Below, one piece after another: positions 5,546 through 11,730 of a stretch of DNA of 11,730 nt. Every line of letters starts with the position of its first letter. Within the stretch, counting starts at the first letter, position 1. Source of the stretch: Planctomycetota bacterium (GTDB taxonomy: Bacteria > Planctomycetota > J058 > JARGOJ01); assembly GCA_029210225.1 (NCBI GenBank), contig JARGOJ010000138.1, positions 1,371-13,100 of the forward strand. Direction: 5' to 3'. The position numbers were made by a program, and so were the translations under genes. Under the pieces are notes generated by a model. It was not told the origin of the DNA. It searched no databases and worked only from the letters and a program-made list of their open reading frames with translations.

Positions 5546-5574
5546 TTGACAAGAGCTCGCGCTTGTTTTAAAGT
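5546..5574 (+). promoter_or_regulatory. Sigma-70 promoter of the tetR-family gene
   Basis: TTGACA (5546-5551) is a perfect -35 box. A 17-bp spacer leads to TAAAGT (5569-5574), 4 of 6 to the -10 consensus. Transcription would start near 5581, about 30 bases before the ATG at 5611. The -10 lies inside the proposed TetR operator, so bound repressor would block polymerase and give autorepression. Confidence 0.6.
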
Positions 5575-5585
5575 GATCGTTCTAG
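5566..5585. promoter_or_regulatory. Candidate TetR operator O1 (tetR promoter)
   Basis: The site has the form TTTTA-A-AG-T-GATCGTTC-T-AG and matches the site at 6212-6231 at 16 of 20 positions. Its core GTGATCGTTC is a partial palindrome (a GAnCGATCGnTC-like half-site pair). A further imperfect partner, GAAAGATC (5595-5602), follows 12 bp after GATCGTTC. Both copies lie just ahead of genes of the tetR-dehalogenase pair, which is what a TetR operator should do. Confidence 0.55.
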
Positions 5586-5610
5586 TTTTGACTGGAAAGA
5601 TCGATTGACC

Positions 5611-6195
5611 ATGGGGCGCCCCAAGACATTTGACAAAGAGCAAATCCTCGAAGCCGCGCTGCGAGTCTTTTGGAAGAAAGGCTACACCGCAACGTCCATG
5701 CGCGACTTAGAATCCGCGACCAAACTAAGCTCAGGCAGTCTTTATCATGCCTTCGGGAGCAAGCTGCGCTTCTTTGAGAACGCCCTGGATTTCTACCTCG
5801 AAGGCATCGTTAAGGCCAGGATTCAATATCACCTCGGCCTCGCTCAAGATCCCGAAAATGGACTCCGAAACTTCATCGTCTCATCCTTCTCCAAGGTCCC
5901 CAAAAGCGTTGAGGGAGACGCCTGCTTCCTCGTCAAAACCAGCTCCGAGCTCGGTCGATCATTGCCCTCAATCTCTAAGGTCATCGAGCGAGGCTTCACC
6001 CTCATTGTCGATGGCTTCCAACGTCAATTGCAGCGCGGTCAAGATCAAGGAATCTGGCGCGCCGACCTCGACACTCTCAACGCCGCCCGACAACTCCTCT
6101 TCCTCATGATCGGGCTCCTCGTGTCCTCCCGACAACAAGGCAACCCCCAAATTCTCACCGATGCCGTCGATTTCACCTTGAACAGTTACCGATGA
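5611..6195 (+). CDS. TetR/AcrR-family transcriptional regulator
   Basis: A 194-residue protein starting MGRPKTFDKEQILEAALRVF, with a TetR N-terminal DNA-binding domain. The helix-turn-helix covers about residues 28-50 (TSMRDLESATKLSSGSLYHA), followed by the helix carrying KLRFFENALDFYL. The remaining 130 or so residues are an all-helical ligand-binding and dimerisation domain of normal length. A TTG at 5605 in frame would add only two residues; the ATG at 5611 is preferred because GRPKTFD is the usual TetR beginning and GGAAAG (5594-5599) lies upstream. The gene is 75 bp upstream of a haloalkane dehalogenase-like gene in the same direction, an arrangement recalling Rhodococcus dhaR-dhaA, where the TetR-type DhaR represses the dehalogenase. 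The repeated motif at 5566-5585 and 6212-6231 suggests it represses both genes until it binds a ligand, perhaps the hydrolase substrate. Confidence 0.9.
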   Translation: MGRPKTFDKEQILEAALRVFWKKGYTATSMRDLESATKLSSGSLYHAFGSKLRFFENALDFYLEGIVKARIQYHLGLAQDPENGLRNFIVSSFSKVPKSVEGDACFLVKTSSELGRSLPSISKVIERGFTLIVDGFQRQLQRGQDQGIWRADLDTLNAARQLLFLMIGLLVSSRQQGNPQILTDAVDFTLNSYR

Positions 6196-6211
6196 TTTTT
6201 TTTGAATCCTA

Positions 6212-6252
6212 TTTTAGAGCGATCGTTCAATTACGCCCGTTCTTGAATGATC
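6212..6252. promoter_or_regulatory. Candidate TetR operator O2 ahead of the dehalogenase gene
   Basis: The stretch 6212-6231 repeats the tetR-promoter motif (16/20), with GATCGTTC exact and GAGCGATCGTTC (6217-6228) palindromic except for one mismatched pair. A larger inverted repeat overlaps it: GATCGTTCAA (6221-6230) and TTGAATGATC (6243-6252), 9 of 10 symmetric with a 12-bp spacer. The site ends 18 bp before the ATG at 6271, where bound protein would block transcription. A TATTTT at 6210-6215 could be the -10 it overlaps; no good -35 was found. Confidence 0.55.
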
Positions 6253-6270
6253 AATTGAGTAAGGCCAGCC

Positions 6271-7215
6271 ATGATTGACTTTGTCAGAACACCCGATGAG
6301 CGATTTACGCGCCTCCCCAACTATTCCTTTGAGCCCAACTACACCGAGGTCTCTGGATTGCGCATGCACTACGTGGACGAAGGCCCCAAAGACGCCGACC
6401 CGGTGCTCATGCTTCATGGCGAACCCTCGTGGTCATACCTCTATCGCCACATGATCCCAGTCTGCGCCGCCGCCGGACATCGAGTTGTCGCCCCCGATCT
6501 CATTGGTTTCGGGAAATCCGATAAGCCCACGCGTATGGACGATTACTCTTATCAAAGCCACATGGATTGGATGAAAGGCCTCGTCGACAATCTCGGCCTG
6601 AAGAACATCACCCTAGTCTGCCAAGACTGGGGCGCGCTCCTCGGCCTCCGCCTCGCCACAGAAAACGAAGCGCTGTTCAAAGCTATTGTCGTCGGCAATG
6701 GAACCCTCCCCACCGGCAAAGGCACCATGCCCAAGGCCTTCACGATATGGAAGAACTTCGCCCTCTACAGCCCATGGTTCCCTATCTCCAAAATTATTGA
6801 GATCGGCTCCTTTAAGTCTCTCAGTAAAGATGAGAAGCGCGCCTACGACGCCCCCTTCCCCTCGAACAAATACAAAGTGGGCTCTCGTGCATTCCCCCGC
6901 CTAGTCCCAGTCTCCCCCGACGATCCAGCCGCCCCCGCCAATCGAGCCGCCTGGGAGGTCCTCAAAAAATGGGAGAAGCCTTTCCTCACCACTTTCAGTA
7001 ACGGCGACCCGATCATGAGAGGCGCCGACAAGAAGATGCTCGAATTGATCCCCGGAACAAAAGGGCTCAATCACATCACCCTCAAAGGTGGTCATTTCCT
7101 CCAAGAAGACTCCGGCGCTGAGTTCGCTAAAGCCGTCAATGATTTATTGGCGGGGCTTCCAGCCAACGGGAGGGTCAGTGAGAACTCGGACCTTCTTAAC
7201 GCAGCGCCCAATTAA
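6271..7215 (+). CDS. Haloalkane dehalogenase-like alpha/beta hydrolase (subfamily I type)
   Basis: A 314-residue alpha/beta hydrolase matching Xanthobacter DhlA in order and motifs. The oxyanion region is HGEPSWSYLYR (49-59); the nucleophile elbow is VCQDWG, with D119 as nucleophile and W120 as first halide-binding Trp. W160 in the cap (AFTIWKNF) aligns with DhlA W175. AYDAPFPSNKYKVGSRAFP (191-209) is a strong subfamily signature. D246 (SNGDP) and H275 (GGHFLQED) complete the triad. The predicted reaction is hydrolytic removal of halide from a haloalkane to give an alcohol; it is cytoplasmic and needs no cofactor. All five catalytic positions being present favours a true dehalogenase over an esterase or epoxide hydrolase, though the substrate cannot be read. 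AAGG (6261-6264) precedes the ATG. The last 20 or so residues, beyond the usual family end, are encoded in a 72-bp antisense overlap with the GT2 gene. Confidence 0.88.
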   Translation: MIDFVRTPDERFTRLPNYSFEPNYTEVSGLRMHYVDEGPKDADPVLMLHGEPSWSYLYRHMIPVCAAAGHRVVAPDLIGFGKSDKPTRMDDYSYQSHMDWMKGLVDNLGLKNITLVCQDWGALLGLRLATENEALFKAIVVGNGTLPTGKGTMPKAFTIWKNFALYSPWFPISKIIEIGSFKSLSKDEKRAYDAPFPSNKYKVGSRAFPRLVPVSPDDPAAPANRAAWEVLKKWEKPFLTTFSNGDPIMRGADKKMLELIPGTKGLNHITLKGGHFLQEDSGAEFAKAVNDLLAGLPANGRVSENSDLLNAAPN

Positions 7216-8271
7216 GAGAAGCAGCTGCGCAGAAAAGGCAAACTCTGCGGCGATTAGACAAAGTATGAAGAAGCCCCAAGGCGAAATATCAGACTCTGTC
7301 GTGAATATCCAAAGTGCCATCCCCACAGCGAGAAGCGCCATGACCATAAAGAGGGGAGGCCTCACAGATCTTACAAGCAGACAGCGCTCTTTAATTCCGC
7401 TTGCAGCAACAGAGTATGTGAGAACCGTTCCAAGGATAAAGATCTGACTTGATAGGAAGAGCCCAAGCGGCGGCACCCATGAGCTGTGATTGATTCCCAG
7501 AGTCCCAAGGCTGAGGAAGAGCCCGATGAGGGCGGGATAGGCGAGCAACCAATCGGCGCAGTATCGAATTCTAAGAAAGAGATGGCGAAGGCCATCGCGG
7601 AATGAGCGCAGGTGAGGAGGCCGGTTGCGACCATCTCGCCTTAATTTTGTCGGGACCTCGGCAATTTTGCCCGAGAGCAAGGCGGTCCTGACAATCAATT
7701 CACTCGCGAACTCCATTCCTGGCGCCGTTAAACGGAGTCTCTCAAAGTGATCTCTGCGAATGCCGCGCATTCCGCAGTGGAAATCACCAAGGGGGACTTG
7801 AAACATGATTCGACCGAGCCATGACATCAGCGGGTTCCCGAAGTATTGGTGCAGTCTCGGCATCGCTCCCGCTTCAATGCCTCCGATAAAGCGATTTCCA
7901 ATCACTAAATCAGCGCCATCTCTTAGCTTCTCTAAAAAAGGCTCGGCCAATCCAAAGTCGTAGCTAGCGTCGCAGTCGGCCATGATAATGAATCGCCCTC
8001 GCGCCATTGAGAGAGCCGCTCTCAATGCATTCCCATAACCCTTGCTCTTGGCCTCGACGAGAATCGCTCCCTTCGACTCAATGATCGATCGAGATGTGTC
8101 GTGGCTGCCGTTGTCGGCGACGATCACCTCGCCAGATTGATTGTTCTCCCTGAGAAAACGGAAGGCTTCGTCAATACACAGGCCGACCGTTCGCTCTTCG
8201 TTAAGGCAAGGCATCACAAAGGACAGGAGTGGTTCTGAAGGATCGCTACCAGAGCACTCAAGCGTGTTCAT
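7144..8271 (-). CDS. GT2-family polyprenyl-phosphate glycosyltransferase with C-terminal membrane segments
   Basis: A 375-residue protein. Residues 14-235 are a GT-A domain of the dolichyl-phosphate-mannose synthase type: FVMPCLNEERTVG (18-30), VADNGSHDTS (51-60), a DxD metal site DCD (99-101), GNRFIGG (125-131) and FHCGMRG (164-170). About four hydrophobic segments follow (roughly 241-257, 267-290, 305-323 and 331-357), so it is anchored in the inner membrane with catalysis on the cytoplasmic side. Such enzymes move a sugar from a nucleotide donor to a polyprenyl phosphate, providing the donor for GT-C enzymes, and a GT-C-like gene lies two genes upstream in the same operon. AGAGG precedes the ATG, and the FAD gene ends 8 bp upstream. 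The 3' end overlaps the dehalogenase by 72 bp, tail to tail. The sugar and lipid are not determinable from sequence. Confidence 0.9.
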   Translation of the reverse strand: MNTLECSGSDPSEPLLSFVMPCLNEERTVGLCIDEAFRFLRENNQSGEVIVADNGSHDTSRSIIESKGAILVEAKSKGYGNALRAALSMARGRFIIMADCDASYDFGLAEPFLEKLRDGADLVIGNRFIGGIEAGAMPRLHQYFGNPLMSWLGRIMFQVPLGDFHCGMRGIRRDHFERLRLTAPGMEFASELIVRTALLSGKIAEVPTKLRRDGRNRPPHLRSFRDGLRHLFLRIRYCADWLLAYPALIGLFLSLGTLGINHSSWVPPLGLFLSSQIFILGTVLTYSVAASGIKERCLLVRSVRPPLFMVMALLAVGMALWIFTTESDISPWGFFILCLIAAEFAFSAQLLLLIGRCVKKVRVLTDPPVGWKPRQ

Positions 8272-8279
8272 GGAGACCT

Positions 8280-9662
8280 CTAATCTTCAACGAAGTGATC
8301 TTTGAAATAGGCCTTTTTACTTTGCCAATGGTCCCGGTCAAAGACACTGTCATTGAAGCAGTCGGCTAATTGATATGCCTGACGCAGGGAGTGATGAGTG
8401 TTGTCGTGAGCAAAGAGCCCGTGGCGTCCGAAGCATATGAGTCTCTTATAAGGATTTAACTGGGCCTCAACAAGGGCGAGCCTCTCTTTGTAAGACGAGT
8501 TGAAGATGGGATACGCCTTATTCAACCTTATGACCTTACTCGCTAAAATTGACCCGAGGGATTTTTCGTAATTGGGCAGCGCCTTGGCAATTTTCTCAGT
8601 TAAAGTCGCCGCCTTGCTCTGATAAATGGCGTCGTCTTCTTGGCAAGGGATCTCACAGCAAAGGACCGTGCCCGGCGCTTCACTTCTCGTCTTATGGAAG
8701 TTCTTCGTCTCGGAGATGCGGCTGACAATGATGTCGTCATTGGGGAAGTAGTGGGCATCTTCTTCAGACCACTGCTCTTGACGGAGGTGTAAGTAGAGCA
8801 AGGTTAGCGATCGATAAACAAGGGAGTCTTTCAATTCTGAGTTTCCGATCAGGGAGTGAAGAATCGGTAAAGGAATACTTGAGAGCACAATATCAAAGGC
8901 TTTCGCTTCTCCGTTGCAAAAGATTGTTGCGCTGCTTTCAGTGAGTTTCAATGATTGAATCTTTGAGTTAAGGATCAGCTCTCCCCCACTCCCCAGGTAT
9001 TCTTTCTTGTAGCTCTCAGTGATTGAGCCGAAGCCCGCACTAGGATAGTAGTAGTGGTGTCCTTTTCGCCTCGCCACTTTCAATATCTTACGCCAGAGCC
9101 CTTTGTTAGACCCCTCACTAATACGAATTTTCACTAAATCTGCCGAGAGCTCTCCTGGCTCCACCCCCCACACTTTTCGAATGTAGGGGAAGTAAAATGA
9201 TTCGGCTAAAACGCGACCAAATTGTCGTCTTATTTCACTTTCCAAAGTCGCTAGGGAACCATTGGATTTTGTCTTAGTGAATTGATCGAAGAGCATATTT
9301 AATAGGAAGCGGGCCCCGAGTTGAGTGATAAGGCCAGTCAGAGTGATAGGGTAGGGGAGGGTGTTTTCATTGATGTAGAGCCGACCTCGTCTCTTTTGCA
9401 ATTGCAGTGAACCCATGTCATGCTTGGCTAACAATTGTTCCAAGTCATTTAAAATCTGGGGCTCGCAGCTTGGATGGAGCCGGTGGCTTCCAAAGTCAAC
9501 GGTGTGGCCTTCAAACAAGAAGCTTGAAGCCATCCCTCCCACCTGATTCTTTGCTTCAAAAACAGTGACGGTGTGTCCGGCCTTCCTGAGTCGATAGGCG
9601 GTCGCCATTCCTGCAGGACCGGCGCCTAAAATGGCGATGCTTCGAGCGTTGAAGGACGTCAT
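8280..9662 (-). CDS. FAD-dependent oxidoreductase of the protoporphyrinogen oxidase/amine oxidase superfamily
   Basis: A 460-residue flavoprotein. The N-terminal Rossmann fold has AILGAGPAGMATAYRLRKAG (10-29, GxGxxG), the ribose-binding Glu E36 (VFEAK) and VGGMASSF (41-48); DFGSHRLHPS (57-66) matches the conserved segment after the dinucleotide fold. The C-terminus shows the second FAD-contact region, RLICFGRHGLFAHDNTHHSLRQAYQLAD. There is no signal peptide or clear membrane helix. Despite the superfamily name, a haem role is unlikely, since no haem gene is near. Members of this group are often found beside glycosyltransferases in surface polysaccharide loci and may oxidise or rearrange a sugar or lipid intermediate. 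UDP-galactopyranose mutase is a more distant possibility. The start lies 3 bp after the GT-C gene stop, with little ribosome site of its own, which suggests translational coupling. The GT2 gene begins 8 bp after its stop. Confidence 0.82.
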   Translation of the reverse strand: MTSFNARSIAILGAGPAGMATAYRLRKAGHTVTVFEAKNQVGGMASSFLFEGHTVDFGSHRLHPSCEPQILNDLEQLLAKHDMGSLQLQKRRGRLYINENTLPYPITLTGLITQLGARFLLNMLFDQFTKTKSNGSLATLESEIRRQFGRVLAESFYFPYIRKVWGVEPGELSADLVKIRISEGSNKGLWRKILKVARRKGHHYYYPSAGFGSITESYKKEYLGSGGELILNSKIQSLKLTESSATIFCNGEAKAFDIVLSSIPLPILHSLIGNSELKDSLVYRSLTLLYLHLRQEQWSEEDAHYFPNDDIIVSRISETKNFHKTRSEAPGTVLCCEIPCQEDDAIYQSKAATLTEKIAKALPNYEKSLGSILASKVIRLNKAYPIFNSSYKERLALVEAQLNPYKRLICFGRHGLFAHDNTHHSLRQAYQLADCFNDSVFDRDHWQSKKAYFKDHFVED

Positions 9663-9665
9663 GGA

Positions 9666-11069
9666 TTAGTGGTCCGATGGCAAGGGAAGCTCACTCGTAG
9701 CCGTATCAATTCGTAGTAAGAGAATGTGATACGAACGAATTGTGACACCGTTGTAAATCAATCTATGAGGAATGACGCAGTCTGGGGCGACCTCCGAGCT
9801 TACATAGACTCGATCGGGAGGATTGATGCTCGACTCTAGATCGACCTTGACTCCAGACCAAGTCCGGGCTCGGCGAATGTCAAGCAGGGGATGTTCCCGC
9901 TTTAGTAATCGTGCGCTCTCGCCAACATAGATTGTGACGATTTGATCGCGGCTTAATTCTCTCCAGCGTTCACTTTTTAGAAATTCATGGAGCTCTTTGA
10001 CCCCCGGGCGTGTGACAACCTGGCCTAGATCTTTGGGAATTCCTAACATCAATGCGAAGACAAGAATCCCAAAGCAAAAATGGGAGGACCCTCTGGCCCC
10101 GAGGGTCATTGTGATTCCGAGAAAAGCAAAGGGGACGAGGCAGAGTATATGCCGGGGGTGGTCGAGGTTTTGAGCAAAGATGGTCCAGAGAATCATGGGA
10201 GTCAAGCAAAAGGCCGTCTTAAGAGCGATGGTCGGGGAGGAAAAGGGACTGTCTTTCCAGCTAAGGTAGGCGCCGCTGAGAGTCAGAGGAAGAGCGAGGA
10301 CGATCGGGAGGGCGAGGGCCTGGGCTGCAAATATTTCAATGGCGATTGTAGATCTTTCAAAATAGGACTCGTGAGTGCTTTGGGTGCTTCCTCCCCAGTC
10401 TGTGAAGTGGCCCTTAATAAAGAATTGACCTTCAGTCCACCACAGCTCCCAGTTGACCACCGCGAAGAAGAGGACCATCCACGCGAGGAAGGCGCCCAGA
10501 ATAAGGAGGCAAACACGCCCACGAAACTCTTTGGGAGCCAGAAATACGAGGGTCCAGAGCAAGCCATGATCGGCTTTAATGGCCGGCAGGAAACCGAGCA
10601 GAATCGCGCTGATGACTAAGGATTTCTTATCTCCTTGGAGCATGAGTATCCAGGCGATGGCGGCGACGCACATGGCGAGGGTGTCGGACATCGGGCGTGC
10701 GGCTTCGAGGATGAGAATGGGAGAGAAGTTCAGTAAGAAGGCGCAGCGCAGGGCATTCTCTGGGCTGCTGTGAGCTGCGGTAAAGTTTACAATGACGATG
10801 GTGAGAACGAGGCTGGCGATTGTTCCTGGCAGAGCGAGGGCTAGGGACTCCGAGAAGAGCAGGGCGAAGCCCCGGGCGGCGATGACATAGCCTGGATAGC
10901 CAGGGAAATGGGGAGAGTGCTCAATAATGTCGTAGCTCGAGAGGGCGCTGGTGAAATCAACTTCATCCCAGGTCGTGGGGAGCTGGGGGACGCAGAGGAC
11001 TCTCAGCGCGAAGCCGACGAGCAGCATCAGAATCAGCAGTGTGACTTGTCGTGTGTTGAGAGCGCTCAT
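9666..11069 (-). CDS. Multi-pass membrane glycosyltransferase-like protein (GT-C fold, GT39/ArnT/RgtA-like)
   Basis: A 467-residue, strongly hydrophobic protein. An N-terminal helix (8-26) leads to a first outer loop with an acidic pair in TTWDEVDF (32-39), the hallmark position of GT-C catalytic residues, then HSPHFPGYPGYV (51-62). About eight to ten further hydrophobic stretches run to roughly residue 345, with ARPMSDTLAMC (124-134) and NLDHPRHILC (301-310) recalling conserved GT-C segments. The last 120 residues are more polar and probably form a short periplasmic domain. GT-C enzymes use polyprenyl-phosphate sugars on the outer face of the inner membrane to glycosylate a lipid, glycan or protein; the GT2 enzyme of this operon could make that donor. 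The exported-protein gene ends 13 bp upstream and the FAD gene starts 3 bp downstream, so all four look co-transcribed. Family identity rests on topology and short motifs, so it is less certain than for the neighbours. Confidence 0.78.
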   Translation of the reverse strand: MSALNTRQVTLLILMLLVGFALRVLCVPQLPTTWDEVDFTSALSSYDIIEHSPHFPGYPGYVIAARGFALLFSESLALALPGTIASLVLTIVIVNFTAAHSSPENALRCAFLLNFSPILILEAARPMSDTLAMCVAAIAWILMLQGDKKSLVISAILLGFLPAIKADHGLLWTLVFLAPKEFRGRVCLLILGAFLAWMVLFFAVVNWELWWTEGQFFIKGHFTDWGGSTQSTHESYFERSTIAIEIFAAQALALPIVLALPLTLSGAYLSWKDSPFSSPTIALKTAFCLTPMILWTIFAQNLDHPRHILCLVPFAFLGITMTLGARGSSHFCFGILVFALMLGIPKDLGQVVTRPGVKELHEFLKSERWRELSRDQIVTIYVGESARLLKREHPLLDIRRARTWSGVKVDLESSINPPDRVYVSSEVAPDCVIPHRLIYNGVTIRSYHILLLRIDTATSELPLPSDH

Positions 11070-11082
11070 GAATCACTGACTA

Positions 11083-11730
11083 TCACTTCTTGCCTGCCGA
11101 CTTCTTACTCTTTTGTTCAAAGTAAGGGAAGACTCTTTTAAGCTTTGAGACGACGAGTGTGGAGTCTTTTTTGAAGGCGCTTGGATCGGCTGCTATCGAC
11201 TTCGTGCCCAAGACAGCGGGGCGCCCAAGCTGTCCCCTGAGTTGGTCAAAGAGCTTTACGATCTCGCTGTGTAAGCTGGTCTTCTTGCTCTTATCATAGC
11301 GCCGGACATTTCCAGCGAGGGCGACTTCATAGTAAAACTTCGCCGCGGCCAAGCGGGCTTTGGCCTTTTGAAAGTTATTCAGCTGTTCTTGGTTATTCCA
11401 ATAGAATTTTTGCTTGAGGGCCAGATAGATGAGGTTGGCCCAGCGGACGATGATCAGGCGTTTATTTTTCTTATCAATCGAGTCTTTGAGCAGAGTGCCA
11501 AAGTCGACCTTGAGGTCGCCTTTTAGCTCGTCGAGCTGCCATTTGACCGCCTTGAACTCTCCTTGTACTGTGGACCAATCATCTTTTCGGGTTGCTCGAA
11601 CGGCGCTCTTGAAAGACTTGATGAGAGGGTCTGCAGAGCGGCTGTAGCCGTAAGCCATACATGGGTGTGGGGCTAGAAGCAAAGAGAGGAAAAGCAGCAT
11701 GGCGGGGAGGGAGCTAAGAATGCTCGAATA
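11083..11730 (-). CDS. Predicted exported protein of unknown function; 5' end probably beyond the window
   Basis: An ATG at 11698-11700 would give 205 residues, starting with a hydrophobic run MLLFLSLLLAPHPCMA and a possible signal peptidase I site after CMA. However, that run lacks the usual positively charged beginning, the bases before the ATG (CTCCCTCCCCGCC on the coding strand) hold no ribosome site, and the frame stays open to the window edge (YSSILSSLPA). The true start is therefore probably upstream. The mature part is rich in Lys and in predicted helix (for example NKRLIIVRWANLIYLALKQK and KARLAAAKFYYEVALAG) and ends in a Lys-rich tail KSKKSAGKK. No enzyme motif or known family was recognised. 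It comes first of the visible genes in the glycan operon, 13 bp before the GT-C gene, so a periplasmic structural or accessory role in the same pathway is plausible. Confidence 0.7.
   Translation of the reverse strand, partial: YSSILSSLPAMLLFLSLLLAPHPCMAYGYSRSADPLIKSFKSAVRATRKDDWSTVQGEFKAVKWQLDELKGDLKVDFGTLLKDSIDKKNKRLIIVRWANLIYLALKQKFYWNNQEQLNNFQKAKARLAAAKFYYEVALAGNVRRYDKSKKTSLHSEIVKLFDQLRGQLGRPAVLGTKSIAADPSAFKKDSTLVVSKLKRVFPYFEQKSKKSAGKK

Noticed and set aside
6194..6203. T-run after the tetR stop as a terminator
   Set aside because: No GC-rich stem precedes it, and the dehalogenase and its operator follow at once.
2890..7215. Codon-usage shift (more C-ending codons) as a sign of horizontal transfer of the tetR-dehalogenase pair
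   Set aside because: The sigma-54 activator gene shows the same C-ending preference, so by eye it does not single out the pair; no mobile element, integrase or attachment site flanks it.
10080..10619. + strand ORF of 179 codons opposite the GT-C gene
   Set aside because: Its product is Gly/Glu/Lys-rich low-complexity antisense of a hydrophobic membrane protein, with no ribosome site or motif.

Overview
The window looks like a free-living Gram-negative-type bacterium of moderate G+C with dense coding. The reasons are a sigma-54 activator gene with a matching -24/-12 promoter, a small heat-shock protein, an envelope glycan gene set that includes a multi-pass GT-C-like membrane protein, and a predicted exported protein. 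Nothing in the sequence fixes the phylum. No rRNA, tRNA, insertion sequence, integrase or CRISPR array was seen.

Left block (1-2835, + strand). Three co-directional genes: the C-terminal part of a DUF1704/QEGLA zinc metallopeptidase (HEGFVH motif, related to eukaryotic MATCAP tyrosine carboxypeptidases), an M14-type succinylglutamate desuccinylase/aspartoacylase-like enzyme (HGNE...H...E), and a GshB-like ATP-grasp ligase. Together they form a candidate system that ligates and then hydrolyses amide-linked amino acids on an unknown peptide or metabolite. A 15-bp perfect palindrome lies in the gap between the first two genes.

Central block (2836-5306). An NtrC-type sigma-54 activator on the - strand has a degenerate receiver domain with no phospho-acceptor Asp but an intact GAFTGA AAA+ domain. 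It diverges from an Hsp20-like gene that carries a near-consensus sigma-54 promoter. The predicted Hsp20 leader can fold so that its Shine-Dalgarno sequence pairs with an upstream anti-SD, which is a candidate RNA thermometer. Two unlike palindromes between the genes could be enhancer sites. A 46-codon Lys/Arg/Glu-rich small ORF with a good ribosome site follows Hsp20, separated from it by several inverted repeats.

Dehalogenase block (5307-7215, + strand). A TetR-family regulator is followed by an alpha/beta hydrolase that keeps all five catalytic positions of subfamily I haloalkane dehalogenases. A 20-bp motif (16/20 identical) occurs at the tetR promoter and again before the dehalogenase, and is the likely TetR operator.

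Right block (7144-11730, - strand). Four tightly spaced genes read, in transcription order: an exported protein of unknown function that is probably cut by the window edge, a GT-C-like membrane glycosyltransferase, an FAD-dependent oxidoreductase, and a GT2 polyprenyl-phosphate glycosyltransferase with C-terminal membrane segments. They look like one envelope-glycan operon. Its last gene overlaps the dehalogenase 3' end by 72 bp, tail to tail.
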